Source: CAITWF01 sp038231575
GTDB lineage: Bacteria > Verrucomicrobiota > Verrucomicrobiia > Opitutales > Opitutaceae
Length of the DNA stretch: 64,000 nucleotides
NCBI GenBank assembly: GCA_038231575.1
Contig: JBBRLB010000013.1
Location: 5,192-69,191, forward strand
Reading direction: 5' to 3'
A model generated the notes under the pieces. The model worked only from the letters and a program-made list of their open reading frames with translations, did not search any database and was not told the origin of the DNA. Both the position numbers and the translations under genes were made by a program. Below, piece by piece: positions 27,087 through 35,651 of this stretch. Within the stretch, counting starts at the first letter, position 1, and every line of letters starts with the position of its first letter.

Positions 27087-29522
27087 TTACTCGTTTCGCA
27101 GGGCGACAATCGGGTCGACGCGGGTCGCGCGGCGGGCGGGAAACCAGCAGGCGAGCAGGGCGACGGCGCCGAGCACGAGCGCGACGGCGGCAAACGTCAC
27201 TGGATCGGTCGGGTGGACTTCGAACAGGAAGCTGCGGATATAGCGCGTAAGGCCGAGCGACGCGCCCAGTCCCGCGAGCAGGCCGACGCCGGCCACGAGC
27301 ACGCCGCGCTTCAACACCAGGCCGACCACGGAGTGCGACTGCGCGCCGAGGGCGATGCGAATGCCGATCTCCCGCGTGCGCTGAATGATTGCGTGCGACA
27401 TGACGGCGTAGATGCCAAGCGAGGCGAGGAGCAGCGCGAGCGCGCCGAAGACGGACATGAGCGCGGCGCCGGTGCGCGGGCCCCACATCGCGCGGTAGAT
27501 GAGATCGCGGTAGTCGATCGTGAAAATGTTCACGGACGCATCGAGCGCTTGCAGCTCCTTGCGCAGCGTCGGCAGCAGGTCCGACGGATTGCCGGCCGTG
27601 CGGACGTGGAAGACATTGTTGACGTTAAAGACCTGCTGGACGGGAAAGAACGCGAAGGGCGCGGGCGCCGCGCGAAGTTCCACATCGCGGATGTCGCGCA
27701 CGACGCCCACGACTTCCACGAGCGTCTCGCTGCCGTAGAGCTTCACCGTCTTCCCGATCGGATCCTGGCCGGGCCACGCGCGGCGGGCCAGCGACTCGTT
27801 GATAATGACGACCGACGGGTGGGTGGCATCGTCGGTGGTGGAAAAGTCGCGGCCGGCGACGAGGCTGACGCCCATGAAGTGCAGGAAATCCGGCGCCACG
27901 CAGGCGTAGCTCATGAACTGTCCGCGCGTGCGCAGGGCCTCGTCCTCGCCCTGCGGACGGATCGTGCGCTGCGGATTCACGCCGGTGAGAAACGGCCGGC
28001 TCGAGAACGTGACAGCGGTGACCCCGGGCACGGATTTCAGCCGCTCGATCGCGCGCTGGAAATATTCGAGCGAGCGTGGTTGATCATAGCCGCGCTGCCC
28101 GATGCCGGTGGAGAGCAGCGCGAGGTTCGAGCTGTTCCAGCCCAGCGTCACCGCGTTCGTCTGATTCAGGCTGCGCACGAAAAGTCCCGCGATCACCAGC
28201 GCGACGACCGACAGTGCGACCTGCGAGGCGACGAGCAGGTGACGGAAGGAAAGTAATGGCACGCCGCTGCCGGCGCCGGCCCCGCGCTTCAAAACCGTGA
28301 CGAGATCGACCCGCGCCGCGGACAACGCGGGCACGACGCCGAAGAGCAGCCCGGTCACGAGCGTCGCCAGCAACGCGAAGGTCAGCACGCCGGCGTCCAG
28401 CGTCACCTCCACGGAGGAGGGATAACCCGGCGGACGCATTGCCCAGAGCAGATCGCGGAGCCAGAGGGCGAGGACCACGCCGAGTCCGCCGCCGAGCACG
28501 GCGAGCAGGAAATGTTCGCGGAGCAATTGCGCGACGACCTGGCGACGGCTGGCGCCGAGGGCGACGCGCAAGGCGATCTCGCGCTGCCGGGCGCCGGCGC
28601 GCGCGAGGAGGAGGTTGGCGAGATTGGCGCACGCGATCAGGAGAATCAGGCCCGACAGGCCGAGCAGCAGGTTGCCCGCGCGCAGCAGATCGGAGCGCAT
28701 GTTGGGATCGAGCATCGCCTGGGAGATCGGCACCAACCGGATCGAGCGGCCGGCGTTGTCCGCGGGAAAGCTGGCCGCGAGATGATCGCTGATGGGTTTC
28801 AGCGCGGCGGTCGCCGCCTCGGGCGTGATGCCGGGCTTGAGCCGGCCGAGGGCGGACACGACGACGGCGCGGCGGCTCTGAAAGAATTCCAGCATCTGCC
28901 CGGTCATGACGCTGCGATACGCGATGACTGGCACCCAGTAGTCCGGGGTATCGATCGCGCTGACGCCGCGGAAACCGGCGGGCGCCACGCCCACGACCGT
29001 GAACGGCACATTGTTAAAGAGCAGCGTGCGACCGATCGCCGCCGGGTTCGCGCCGAGGCGTGCCTGCCAGAAGGCATGGCTCACGACCACGACCGGCGTC
29101 GCGCCGGCGCGATCGTCGGAGAGCGCGAGGGGCCGGCCGAGGACGGTCTTGACCCCGAGGAGATCGAAGAAGCTGCCGGTGACCAACTGGCCCCAGAGGT
29201 CGGAGCTTTTTTCGCCCTCGGTAAAGCGGACGGTCGAAAACGTGTAGAGCGCCAGATCGGTGAAGACGGTGTTTTGCGCGCGGTAGTCCGTGAAATTCGG
29301 ATAAGAGAGCCGCATCAACGTCGGCGTCTTGTCGTCGACCGCGTGCAGCGAAACGAGCTCCGCTGGATGGGCGAAGGGCGGCGGCCGTAAAAAGAACGCG
29401 TTGAGAAACGAGAAACACGCCGTGCTGGCGCCCACGCCGACGGCCAGCATCAGAAGGGCGACGAGGGTGAAGGCGGGCGACTTGGCGAGCGAACGGCACG
29501 CGAACTTGAGATCGGAGATCAT
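27087..29522 (-). CDS. ADOP-type FtsX/MacB permease 4
   Basis: 811 aa. The N-terminus MISDLKFACRSLAKSPAFTLV enters TM1. The first core has FFDLLGVKTVLGRPL and IGRTLLFNNVPFTVVGVAP. The FtsX block has LIACANLANLLLARAGARQRE and LGASRRQVVAQLLREH. The central half-site is unusual: PALSAARVDLVTVLKRGAGAG lacks the QASR and KDxxRG sequence of the others. The tail WFPARRATRVDPIVALRNE ends in NE instead of AE. It runs directly into permease 3 (33 nt). Confidence 0.9.
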   Translation of the reverse strand: MISDLKFACRSLAKSPAFTLVALLMLAVGVGASTACFSFLNAFFLRPPPFAHPAELVSLHAVDDKTPTLMRLSYPNFTDYRAQNTVFTDLALYTFSTVRFTEGEKSSDLWGQLVTGSFFDLLGVKTVLGRPLALSDDRAGATPVVVVSHAFWQARLGANPAAIGRTLLFNNVPFTVVGVAPAGFRGVSAIDTPDYWVPVIAYRSVMTGQMLEFFQSRRAVVVSALGRLKPGITPEAATAALKPISDHLAASFPADNAGRSIRLVPISQAMLDPNMRSDLLRAGNLLLGLSGLILLIACANLANLLLARAGARQREIALRVALGASRRQVVAQLLREHFLLAVLGGGLGVVLALWLRDLLWAMRPPGYPSSVEVTLDAGVLTFALLATLVTGLLFGVVPALSAARVDLVTVLKRGAGAGSGVPLLSFRHLLVASQVALSVVALVIAGLFVRSLNQTNAVTLGWNSSNLALLSTGIGQRGYDQPRSLEYFQRAIERLKSVPGVTAVTFSSRPFLTGVNPQRTIRPQGEDEALRTRGQFMSYACVAPDFLHFMGVSLVAGRDFSTTDDATHPSVVIINESLARRAWPGQDPIGKTVKLYGSETLVEVVGVVRDIRDVELRAAPAPFAFFPVQQVFNVNNVFHVRTAGNPSDLLPTLRKELQALDASVNIFTIDYRDLIYRAMWGPRTGAALMSVFGALALLLASLGIYAVMSHAIIQRTREIGIRIALGAQSHSVVGLVLKRGVLVAGVGLLAGLGASLGLTRYIRSFLFEVHPTDPVTFAAVALVLGAVALLACWFPARRATRVDPIVALRNE

Positions 29523-29628
29523 GATCGAAGGAGCAAGAAGCGCTAAACTTCAGGCGGGGTGAGGTCGTGGCTGGGTGGAGGGTGGATGGGGTTCGTAGTT
29601 GTGGACCAAAAATTTTCCCGGACGTGGC

Positions 29629-32040
29629 TCATTCCGCGCGCAGCGCCACCAGCGGATCGACGTGCGTGGCGCGGCGGGCGGGGAGCCAGGTGGCGAGCCC
29701 CGCGACGAACCCGAGCCCAGCGGCGACCGCGCCATAGGTGAGCGGATCAAACGCGGCGACACCGTAAAGCATCCGCCCGAGCAGCGGCGACAGCAGCGCG
29801 GCCAGCCCGAGCCCGCTGGCGATGCCAGCAAGGGCAAGTCGGGCGCCATTGCCGAGCACGAGCCGCGCGATGCGCGCCCGATCCGCGCCGAGCGCGATGC
29901 GAATGCCGATCTCGCGCGTGCGGGCGGTGACGGCCTGCGCGGTGATGGCATAGAGGCCGAGGACGGCGAGGAGCACGGCGGTGGCGGAGAAAAAACTGAG
30001 GAGGTGCAGATTGAACACCCGCGGTGCACGCGCCCAGGCGATGGCTTCGTCGAACGAGCGGATCGTGACCGCGGCGCTCGCGTCGAGCGCGCGGAGTTCG
30101 CGGCGCGCAGACTCTCTAAGCGCGAGCGGATCGCCGGAGGTCTTCGCCACAAAGACGAGCCGGCCGATCACGAAGGACAGGTTGCCCGGCTGCAATTGGC
30201 GGAACGGCAGGTAGAAGGTGGGCGTGCCGGCTTCTTCGAGCGAAAAATGTTTGGTCGGGCCGGCGATCCCGATGATTTCGAAGTCGCGCGGCTCCGCGCT
30301 CATGCCATCGCGGATGCGGATGGTTTTGCCGAGCGGATCTTCGCCCGGCCAGTCGCGGCGCGCGAGCGCCCGATCGATGATGACGACGGACCGGCCGGTG
30401 GCGTCGTCGTTGGCTCGGAAGTCCCGGCCGGCGAGCAGCGGGATGCCCGTGGTGGCGAAAAAATTCTCCAGCACGAAGCGGTTGGCCGCGCTGTGCGTGT
30501 CGGTGGGCTTGCCGCCGGCGCGATCGCCGCGCGTGAATTCCGAGCGGGTGTTGATGCCGGTGAGCGGGAGAATGTGGGTGAGGCTCGCGGATTTCACGCC
30601 GGGCAGCGCGGCGAGGCGGCGGGTGTAATCGTCGGCAAACGTGACGACCTTTTGCGGGGTGCGATAATCGACGCTGGCGATCGCGACCTGCGCCGTGAGG
30701 ACATGCGCGCTTTCGAAACCGGGTGTCGCGTCGATCAACCGGTGCAGGCTGCGCACCAGCAGACCGGTCCCGATGAGGAGGGCGGTGCAGAGCGCAATTT
30801 GCGCGGCGACCAGCACACTGCGCGCGACCGTGCGCGAGGTCGCGCCGGCCGAACCGCTTTTCAACACGTCTTGCGGCGCGACACGTGCGAGCCGGAGGGC
30901 GGGCGCGAGGCCGACACCAAATCCGGTAAGCAACGTGCAACCCGCCGCGACCGCGAGGACGTGCCAGTCGATGCTCACTTGATTCGCGCGCGGCAAGTCG
31001 GCCGGCGCCAGAGACAGCAGCGCGTCGAGCCCCCACGCGCAGGCGAGCACGCCGAGGATGCCGCCGGCGGCCGCGAGGAGAAATCCCTCCCCGAGATAAG
31101 CGCGCAGCAATCGCGCGGGACTGGCGCCGAGCGCGGCGCACAGTGCCGCATCGCGTTGCCGGGTGAGCGTGCGCGCCGCGAAGAGGCCGGCGAGATTCGC
31201 GCACATGATGAGGAGCAGCGCGCCCGCGGCGCCCAGCAGCAACAGCAGCGACGAGCGATAGCCGCCGACCACTTCATCGCGCAGCTCCACAAATCGGGGC
31301 GCGGTGATCGTGGCGTCGGTGTCGGGAAATTGTTGCGCGGCGCGTTGGGCGATGGCGATAGCTTCAGCCTGCGCCTGCCCCATCGTCACGCCGGGGGCGA
31401 GCCGCGCGATGGCCCGCATGAAATTCGTGCTGCGGTCGGCGCGGCGCGCGTCCGTCGCCAGCGACAGCGCAGTGAAGATATCGTTGTCCGAATTCGGAAT
31501 AATGAAGTCCGGGGGGAGCACACCGACGATGGTGTGCGGCCGGCCGTTGAGCGTGACGACCCGGCCCACGACCCCCGCATCGCCGCCGAAACGGCGCTGC
31601 CAATAGCCGTAGCCAAATACCGCCACGGGTGCCGCGTCGGACGCTTGCGGCAGCCGGCCGAGGTGCGGCGTGACGCCGAGGAGCGCAAAGAGATTCGGCG
31701 TCACGTCCCAGCCGAGCACGCGCTCCGGTTCGCCGAGACCGGTGAGGGTGGCGCCCCGCGGCGAAATCGCGGCAACGTCGACCAGGGAGTGGCTGTCGCG
31801 CTTCAGTTCCAGAAACGCCGGGATGGAAAAAAACGCGCGATCGCGATCGGGGCGCGTGGACCAAATCCAGGCCAGCGACGACTCGTCCTTGAATGGCAGC
31901 GGACGGAACACCACGGCGTTGGCGACGGAATAGATCGCGGTGGCCGAGCCGAGCCCGAGGGCCACGGTGAAGATGGCGACCGACGTGAAGCCGGGCGATT
32001 TCGCGAGCGAGCGGAGGGCGAAGCGGAGGTCGGTGAGCAT
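29629..32040 (-). CDS. ADOP-type FtsX/MacB permease 5
   Basis: 803 aa. The first core shows LFALLGVTPHLGRLP, with no charged residue after GR, and VGRVVTLNGRPHTIVGVLP. The FtsX block has LIMCANLAGLFAARTLTRQRD and ALGASPARLLRAYLGEG, so the usual LGAxRG is LGASPA here. The half-site is PALRLARVAPQDVLKSGSAG. The tail is WLPARRATHVDPLVALRAE. The upstream spacer to the TPR gene is 105 nt and includes an AAGCGCCAAGCTTTAAGCGC repeat. Confidence 0.9.
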   Translation of the reverse strand: MLTDLRFALRSLAKSPGFTSVAIFTVALGLGSATAIYSVANAVVFRPLPFKDESSLAWIWSTRPDRDRAFFSIPAFLELKRDSHSLVDVAAISPRGATLTGLGEPERVLGWDVTPNLFALLGVTPHLGRLPQASDAAPVAVFGYGYWQRRFGGDAGVVGRVVTLNGRPHTIVGVLPPDFIIPNSDNDIFTALSLATDARRADRSTNFMRAIARLAPGVTMGQAQAEAIAIAQRAAQQFPDTDATITAPRFVELRDEVVGGYRSSLLLLLGAAGALLLIMCANLAGLFAARTLTRQRDAALCAALGASPARLLRAYLGEGFLLAAAGGILGVLACAWGLDALLSLAPADLPRANQVSIDWHVLAVAAGCTLLTGFGVGLAPALRLARVAPQDVLKSGSAGATSRTVARSVLVAAQIALCTALLIGTGLLVRSLHRLIDATPGFESAHVLTAQVAIASVDYRTPQKVVTFADDYTRRLAALPGVKSASLTHILPLTGINTRSEFTRGDRAGGKPTDTHSAANRFVLENFFATTGIPLLAGRDFRANDDATGRSVVIIDRALARRDWPGEDPLGKTIRIRDGMSAEPRDFEIIGIAGPTKHFSLEEAGTPTFYLPFRQLQPGNLSFVIGRLVFVAKTSGDPLALRESARRELRALDASAAVTIRSFDEAIAWARAPRVFNLHLLSFFSATAVLLAVLGLYAITAQAVTARTREIGIRIALGADRARIARLVLGNGARLALAGIASGLGLAALLSPLLGRMLYGVAAFDPLTYGAVAAGLGFVAGLATWLPARRATHVDPLVALRAE

Positions 32041-32056
32041 GGGGAGGGGAGGGATG

Positions 32057-32082
32057 AGCGGTAAGCGCCAAGCTTTAAGCGC
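32057..32082. repeat. palindromic AAGCG-type repeat
   Basis: Around AGCGGTAAGCGCCAAGCTTT and the following AAGCGC. The sequence is partly self-complementary (GCGC...AAGCTT...GCGC) and resembles the repeat at 48675-48701. It is in the spacer between permease 5 and the TPR gene. Confidence 0.5.
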
Positions 32083-32145
32083 AGCGCGGTCGTCGTGGTT
32101 TCGTGGCCGGCGTTGGTTCGAAGCTTTTCGCTTCCCGCTCCTGGG

Positions 32146-33027
32146 TTACTTCAATTTCTTGAGGGCATCGGCGGCCAGCGAGAATTTGGGATCAAGCTGG
32201 AGGGCGGTTTCGTAGGCGGCGCGGGCGCCGGCCGGATCGTTTTTCTTTTCGAGGATCAGGCCTATGCGCCAGTTCGCCGCGGGATAACCGGGGGTGTTCG
32301 GCGACGCCGGGGGCGGAAGGGTCAGGCAGCGGCGGAGCGAGGCGAGGCCGCGATCGAGATACTGGCCGCTGACGGCGGCGAGTTTGCCCACCTGGTAGAG
32401 CGAGCTGTAATCGTCGGGCGCCGTCTTCAGAACCTCGTCGAATTCAGCGAGCGCCAGATCATATTTTTTGTCCGCGACGTAGAGGGTCGCAAACGCCATG
32501 CGGCCACGCAGGGAATCCAGTTTCTTGATCGTGGCGGCTTCGGCGAGGGCCTTGTCGGTGCCACCGCCGACGATGCCGGGGGCGTTGCGGTAGTATTCGA
32601 ACAGGCTCTGGTGAAAATCGACGTGGTCGGGCTTCAGCGCGACGGCGCGCTCGTAGGCTGCGAGGCATTTCTTCGCGAGGCCGAACTGGCTGAACACGCT
32701 GGCCTTCTGCGCGGCCGAACCATAGGCGTCGCCGAGTGTATGCTGGTAGTCGGCGTTGTCCGGCGAGAGCGCGACGGCTTTTTCGCCGTAGGCGACAGCC
32801 TTGTCGGCGTCGTTGCGGCGGAGCGCGAGCTGCGCGAGGTAAAACTGCGCGTCGGCCGACGACGTATCGGCGGCGGCGATTTTTTCGAAGGCCTGCTGGG
32901 CCTCGGCGGATTTGCCGCGTTCGTTGAAGAGCGCGCGGGCCGCGGCTAATTGGGCGGGGTCGGCGGCGGCGAACGCCGGGAGGGCGCTGATCGCCGCGAA
33001 GAGCAGAAGGGAAACGGATCTTTTCAT
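32146..33027 (-). CDS. exported TPR-repeat protein
   Basis: 293 aa with a signal peptide (MKRSVSLLLFAAISALPAFA). At least five tetratricopeptide units follow, e.g. AQFYLAQLALRRNDADKAVA, ALSPDNADYQHTLGDAYG, ALKPDHVDFHQSLFEYYRN, APDDYSSLYQVGKLAA and the C-terminal GARAAYETALQLDPKF. It is probably a periplasmic scaffold. It lies between permeases 5 and 6 on the same strand, 40 nt after the stop of permease 6, and may be co-transcribed with them. No enzymatic motif is seen. Confidence 0.87.
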   Translation of the reverse strand: MKRSVSLLLFAAISALPAFAAADPAQLAAARALFNERGKSAEAQQAFEKIAAADTSSADAQFYLAQLALRRNDADKAVAYGEKAVALSPDNADYQHTLGDAYGSAAQKASVFSQFGLAKKCLAAYERAVALKPDHVDFHQSLFEYYRNAPGIVGGGTDKALAEAATIKKLDSLRGRMAFATLYVADKKYDLALAEFDEVLKTAPDDYSSLYQVGKLAAVSGQYLDRGLASLRRCLTLPPPASPNTPGYPAANWRIGLILEKKNDPAGARAAYETALQLDPKFSLAADALKKLK

Positions 33028-33067
33028 CAGTAGTTATTACCGGACATCGGGCGCAATGTTTCGCTGA

Positions 33068-35497
33068 TTATTCGCTACGCAGCGCGATGAGCGGATCGAC
33101 ACGGGCGGCGCGGCGCGCGGGGACGAACGTGGCGCCGACGCACGCGACCGTCATCGCGAAGCCCGCGACGAGATAAACGACGGGGTCGAGCGCCGGCACG
33201 GCGTAGAGCAGCGTGGCGAGGCTCCGGCTGGCGGCGAAGGCCAGCAGGACGCCGCCGCCGAGTCCGATGACCGTGAGGCGCAGGCTGTCGCGCAGCACGA
33301 GGCCGAGGAGATTTTCCGCCGAGGCGCCGAGCGCGGCGCGGATGCCGAACTCCGCGAGCCGGCGTTCCACGAAAAACGCGTTCACCGCATAAATGCCCGC
33401 GAGGGCGAGCGCGACGGCGAGCAGGGCGAAGCCGGCGACGAGTTGGGTGACGAAGCGCGACTGCCACGCGGCGCGGGAATAAATTTCTGCCGGCGCAAGG
33501 TGGCCGAAGAGCTGCATGCCGGGATCGAGTTTCGTCAGAGCTGATTGCAGGGCGCGGTCGTCGGGCGCGACGCCGGCGTGGCGGACGATGAAGCCCATGC
33601 CAAGCCCGATCGGCTGGCCCTGCGCGAGCGTCATATAAACGGTGTCGACCACGCGCGGCTGGTTGCCGGTGCCGAGCACATCGGTCACGACGCCGACGAC
33701 TTCGATCCAATCGGCGGTCACGGTTTCCATCTTGATCCGTTTGCCGAGGGCGGACTGGCCGGGCCAGTATTTCGCGGCGAGGCTCGCGCTGATCACGCCG
33801 GTCATCGGTCGATCGGGCAGATCGGTTTCGGTGAGCAGGCGGCCTTCGACGAGCTTGTAGCCGAGTGCGGCGAACGTGCCCGGGAGCACGTAACATGGCA
33901 GCGCACGCTTGGGCGTTTCGGCGAGCTGCAGCCCGTCGCCCTCTTGGACGAAACCCTGGTAGCCGATCGGTGGCTGCGAAAACAGGAAGCTCGCGACGCC
34001 GACGTCCTTCACACCGGGCAGGGCGAGGACATTCTCGCGCAGGCGCTCGAAGAACTGCGTGCGGATCGCGCCGCTCTTGGCGTATTGCTCGCCACGCAGC
34101 CCGATGCGGAATTGATCGAGCTCGGTAAGCGGCAGGCCGACGTCGATTTTTTGGAGCGCGCGTTGGCTGCGCACAAGCAGCGCGGCGCAGATGAGGAGCG
34201 CGAGCGCGACCGCAATCTGGCCGGAGGCGAGGAAACGCGCGGCGCGGGCGCCACCCGGCGAACCGGCAGAACGGCCGCCGGCGCGGAGCGTGGACTCGAG
34301 ATTGAGCCGGCGGGTTTGCAGCAGCGGCACCGTGCTGAACGCCAGCGCGACCAAGACTGCGGAGCCCGTCACCGCGGCGATGACCACGCCGTCGAGATGT
34401 GGCACGGGCAGCGACTTCAGGGTGACCTGCGCGTCGACGGGAAGAAGATGCGCGCCGAAGGGCAGGGCGAGGACCGCGAGTCCGAGCGCCAGCGTCGCGG
34501 CGGGGATCGAGAGCCAGAGCGACTCGGCGAAAAGTTGGGCGAGCAGATGTCGGCGGGCTGCGCCGAGCGCGAGCCGCACGGCAAATTCCCGGCGCCGCTG
34601 GATTGCGCGCGCGATCAAAAGGCAGAGGCAGTTGAAGCACGCGACCGCGAGGACGAGCAGCACGGCGCCCTGCAGCAGCAGCAGCTGGCGGCCGAAGCCG
34701 CCGAGGAGATTGTCGCGCAGCGTGACGGGGAAGAGATTGCGGTCGACGTTGTCCTTGGCGAATTCCTGCCGGAGCGCGCGGGCGATCGAAGCGAGTTCGG
34801 CCTCGGCGCTGGCGAGCGAACGGCCGGGCGCGAGTTCGGCCCACACGTGATGGCGGCGCTGCGCGCGGTCGTCGCGCTTGATGTCGGCGGGCAGCAGCGC
34901 CGCCCACGCCTGCGGATTGTCATCGCCGTTCGGCATGACGAAATCGGGCGCCATCACGCCGACAACTTGGAACGGCGTGGCATCGAGCTGGATCGTGCGG
35001 CCGACGATCGCGGGGTCGGCACCGTAGCGCCGGCGCCACAGCGCATCCGTCAGCACGATCGTGCGCACGCCGGCGAGTTGGAGGTTGGCGGATGAAATGA
35101 CGGTGCCGAGCGCGGCGCGCGCGCCGATCAGCGGGAAGACGTCGGCGGTCACGCGCTGCAGGAACGCGGTCTCGGTCGCGTCGTGGCCGCGGAACGTCGC
35201 GGACTCATTGCGAAACAAGGCGAGGCGGGAAAACGACGTGGCGCGCTCCTGGATGGCGACGTAGTTGCCGTAGGTGACGCGAGTGGAGTTATCGCGCCCG
35301 CCCTTGAGCGAGTGCTCGTAGATTACGACGAGCCGCGACGCATCGCCATAGGGCAGCGGGCGGAGCAGGAACGAATTGAGAAACGAAAAAACGATCACCG
35401 TCGCCGCGAGCGCGACTCCGAGCGTGATGATGATGGTGGCGGCCAGCGTCGGCGAGCGGCGCAGCGAAGTGTAGCCATGGCGGAGGAGTGAAATCAT
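33068..35497 (-). CDS. ADOP-type FtsX/MacB permease 6
   Basis: 809 aa. The N-terminus MISLLRHGYTSLRRSPTLAA is more divergent than in its neighbours. The first core has FPLIGARAALGTVISSANLQ, without the usual GRxF. The FtsX block is LAVACFNCLCLLIARAIQRRRE, in which CANVANLLLAR has become CFNCLCLLIAR, then LGAARRHLLAQLFAES. The half-site is PLLQTRRLNLESTLRAGGRS. The tail is FVPARRAARVDPLIALRSE. The permease lies between the TPR gene and the inverted-repeat element at 35530. Confidence 0.88.
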   Translation of the reverse strand: MISLLRHGYTSLRRSPTLAATIIITLGVALAATVIVFSFLNSFLLRPLPYGDASRLVVIYEHSLKGGRDNSTRVTYGNYVAIQERATSFSRLALFRNESATFRGHDATETAFLQRVTADVFPLIGARAALGTVISSANLQLAGVRTIVLTDALWRRRYGADPAIVGRTIQLDATPFQVVGVMAPDFVMPNGDDNPQAWAALLPADIKRDDRAQRRHHVWAELAPGRSLASAEAELASIARALRQEFAKDNVDRNLFPVTLRDNLLGGFGRQLLLLQGAVLLVLAVACFNCLCLLIARAIQRRREFAVRLALGAARRHLLAQLFAESLWLSIPAATLALGLAVLALPFGAHLLPVDAQVTLKSLPVPHLDGVVIAAVTGSAVLVALAFSTVPLLQTRRLNLESTLRAGGRSAGSPGGARAARFLASGQIAVALALLICAALLVRSQRALQKIDVGLPLTELDQFRIGLRGEQYAKSGAIRTQFFERLRENVLALPGVKDVGVASFLFSQPPIGYQGFVQEGDGLQLAETPKRALPCYVLPGTFAALGYKLVEGRLLTETDLPDRPMTGVISASLAAKYWPGQSALGKRIKMETVTADWIEVVGVVTDVLGTGNQPRVVDTVYMTLAQGQPIGLGMGFIVRHAGVAPDDRALQSALTKLDPGMQLFGHLAPAEIYSRAAWQSRFVTQLVAGFALLAVALALAGIYAVNAFFVERRLAEFGIRAALGASAENLLGLVLRDSLRLTVIGLGGGVLLAFAASRSLATLLYAVPALDPVVYLVAGFAMTVACVGATFVPARRAARVDPLIALRSE

Positions 35498-35529
35498 GGG
35501 CGTTTCGGAGATGGGAGTTCGGAGTTTCG

Positions 35530-35642
35530 GAATCTTTCTCGTTCTCTTAATCTTTCTCTTTCGTCAGAGGATGGGGTGATCGACGTGTGAGATGAGGAGC
35601 GGTCGGAGGAGAAAGATTAAGAGAAAGAGGAAAGAGAAAGAT
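35530..35642. repeat. A/G-rich inverted-repeat element, copy A
   Basis: About 110 bp. The left arm (GTTCTCTTAATCTTTCTC) is the reverse complement of the right arm (GAGAAAGATTAAGAGAA), around a GC-rich centre containing TGATCGACGTGTGAGAT. Most of it aligns with the element at 40812-40921, including the centre. It fills the spacer between permeases 6 and 7. It could be a MITE/REP-like element and may act as a transcription stop through its stem. Confidence 0.75.
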
Positions 35643-35651
35643 GCCGGGTCG

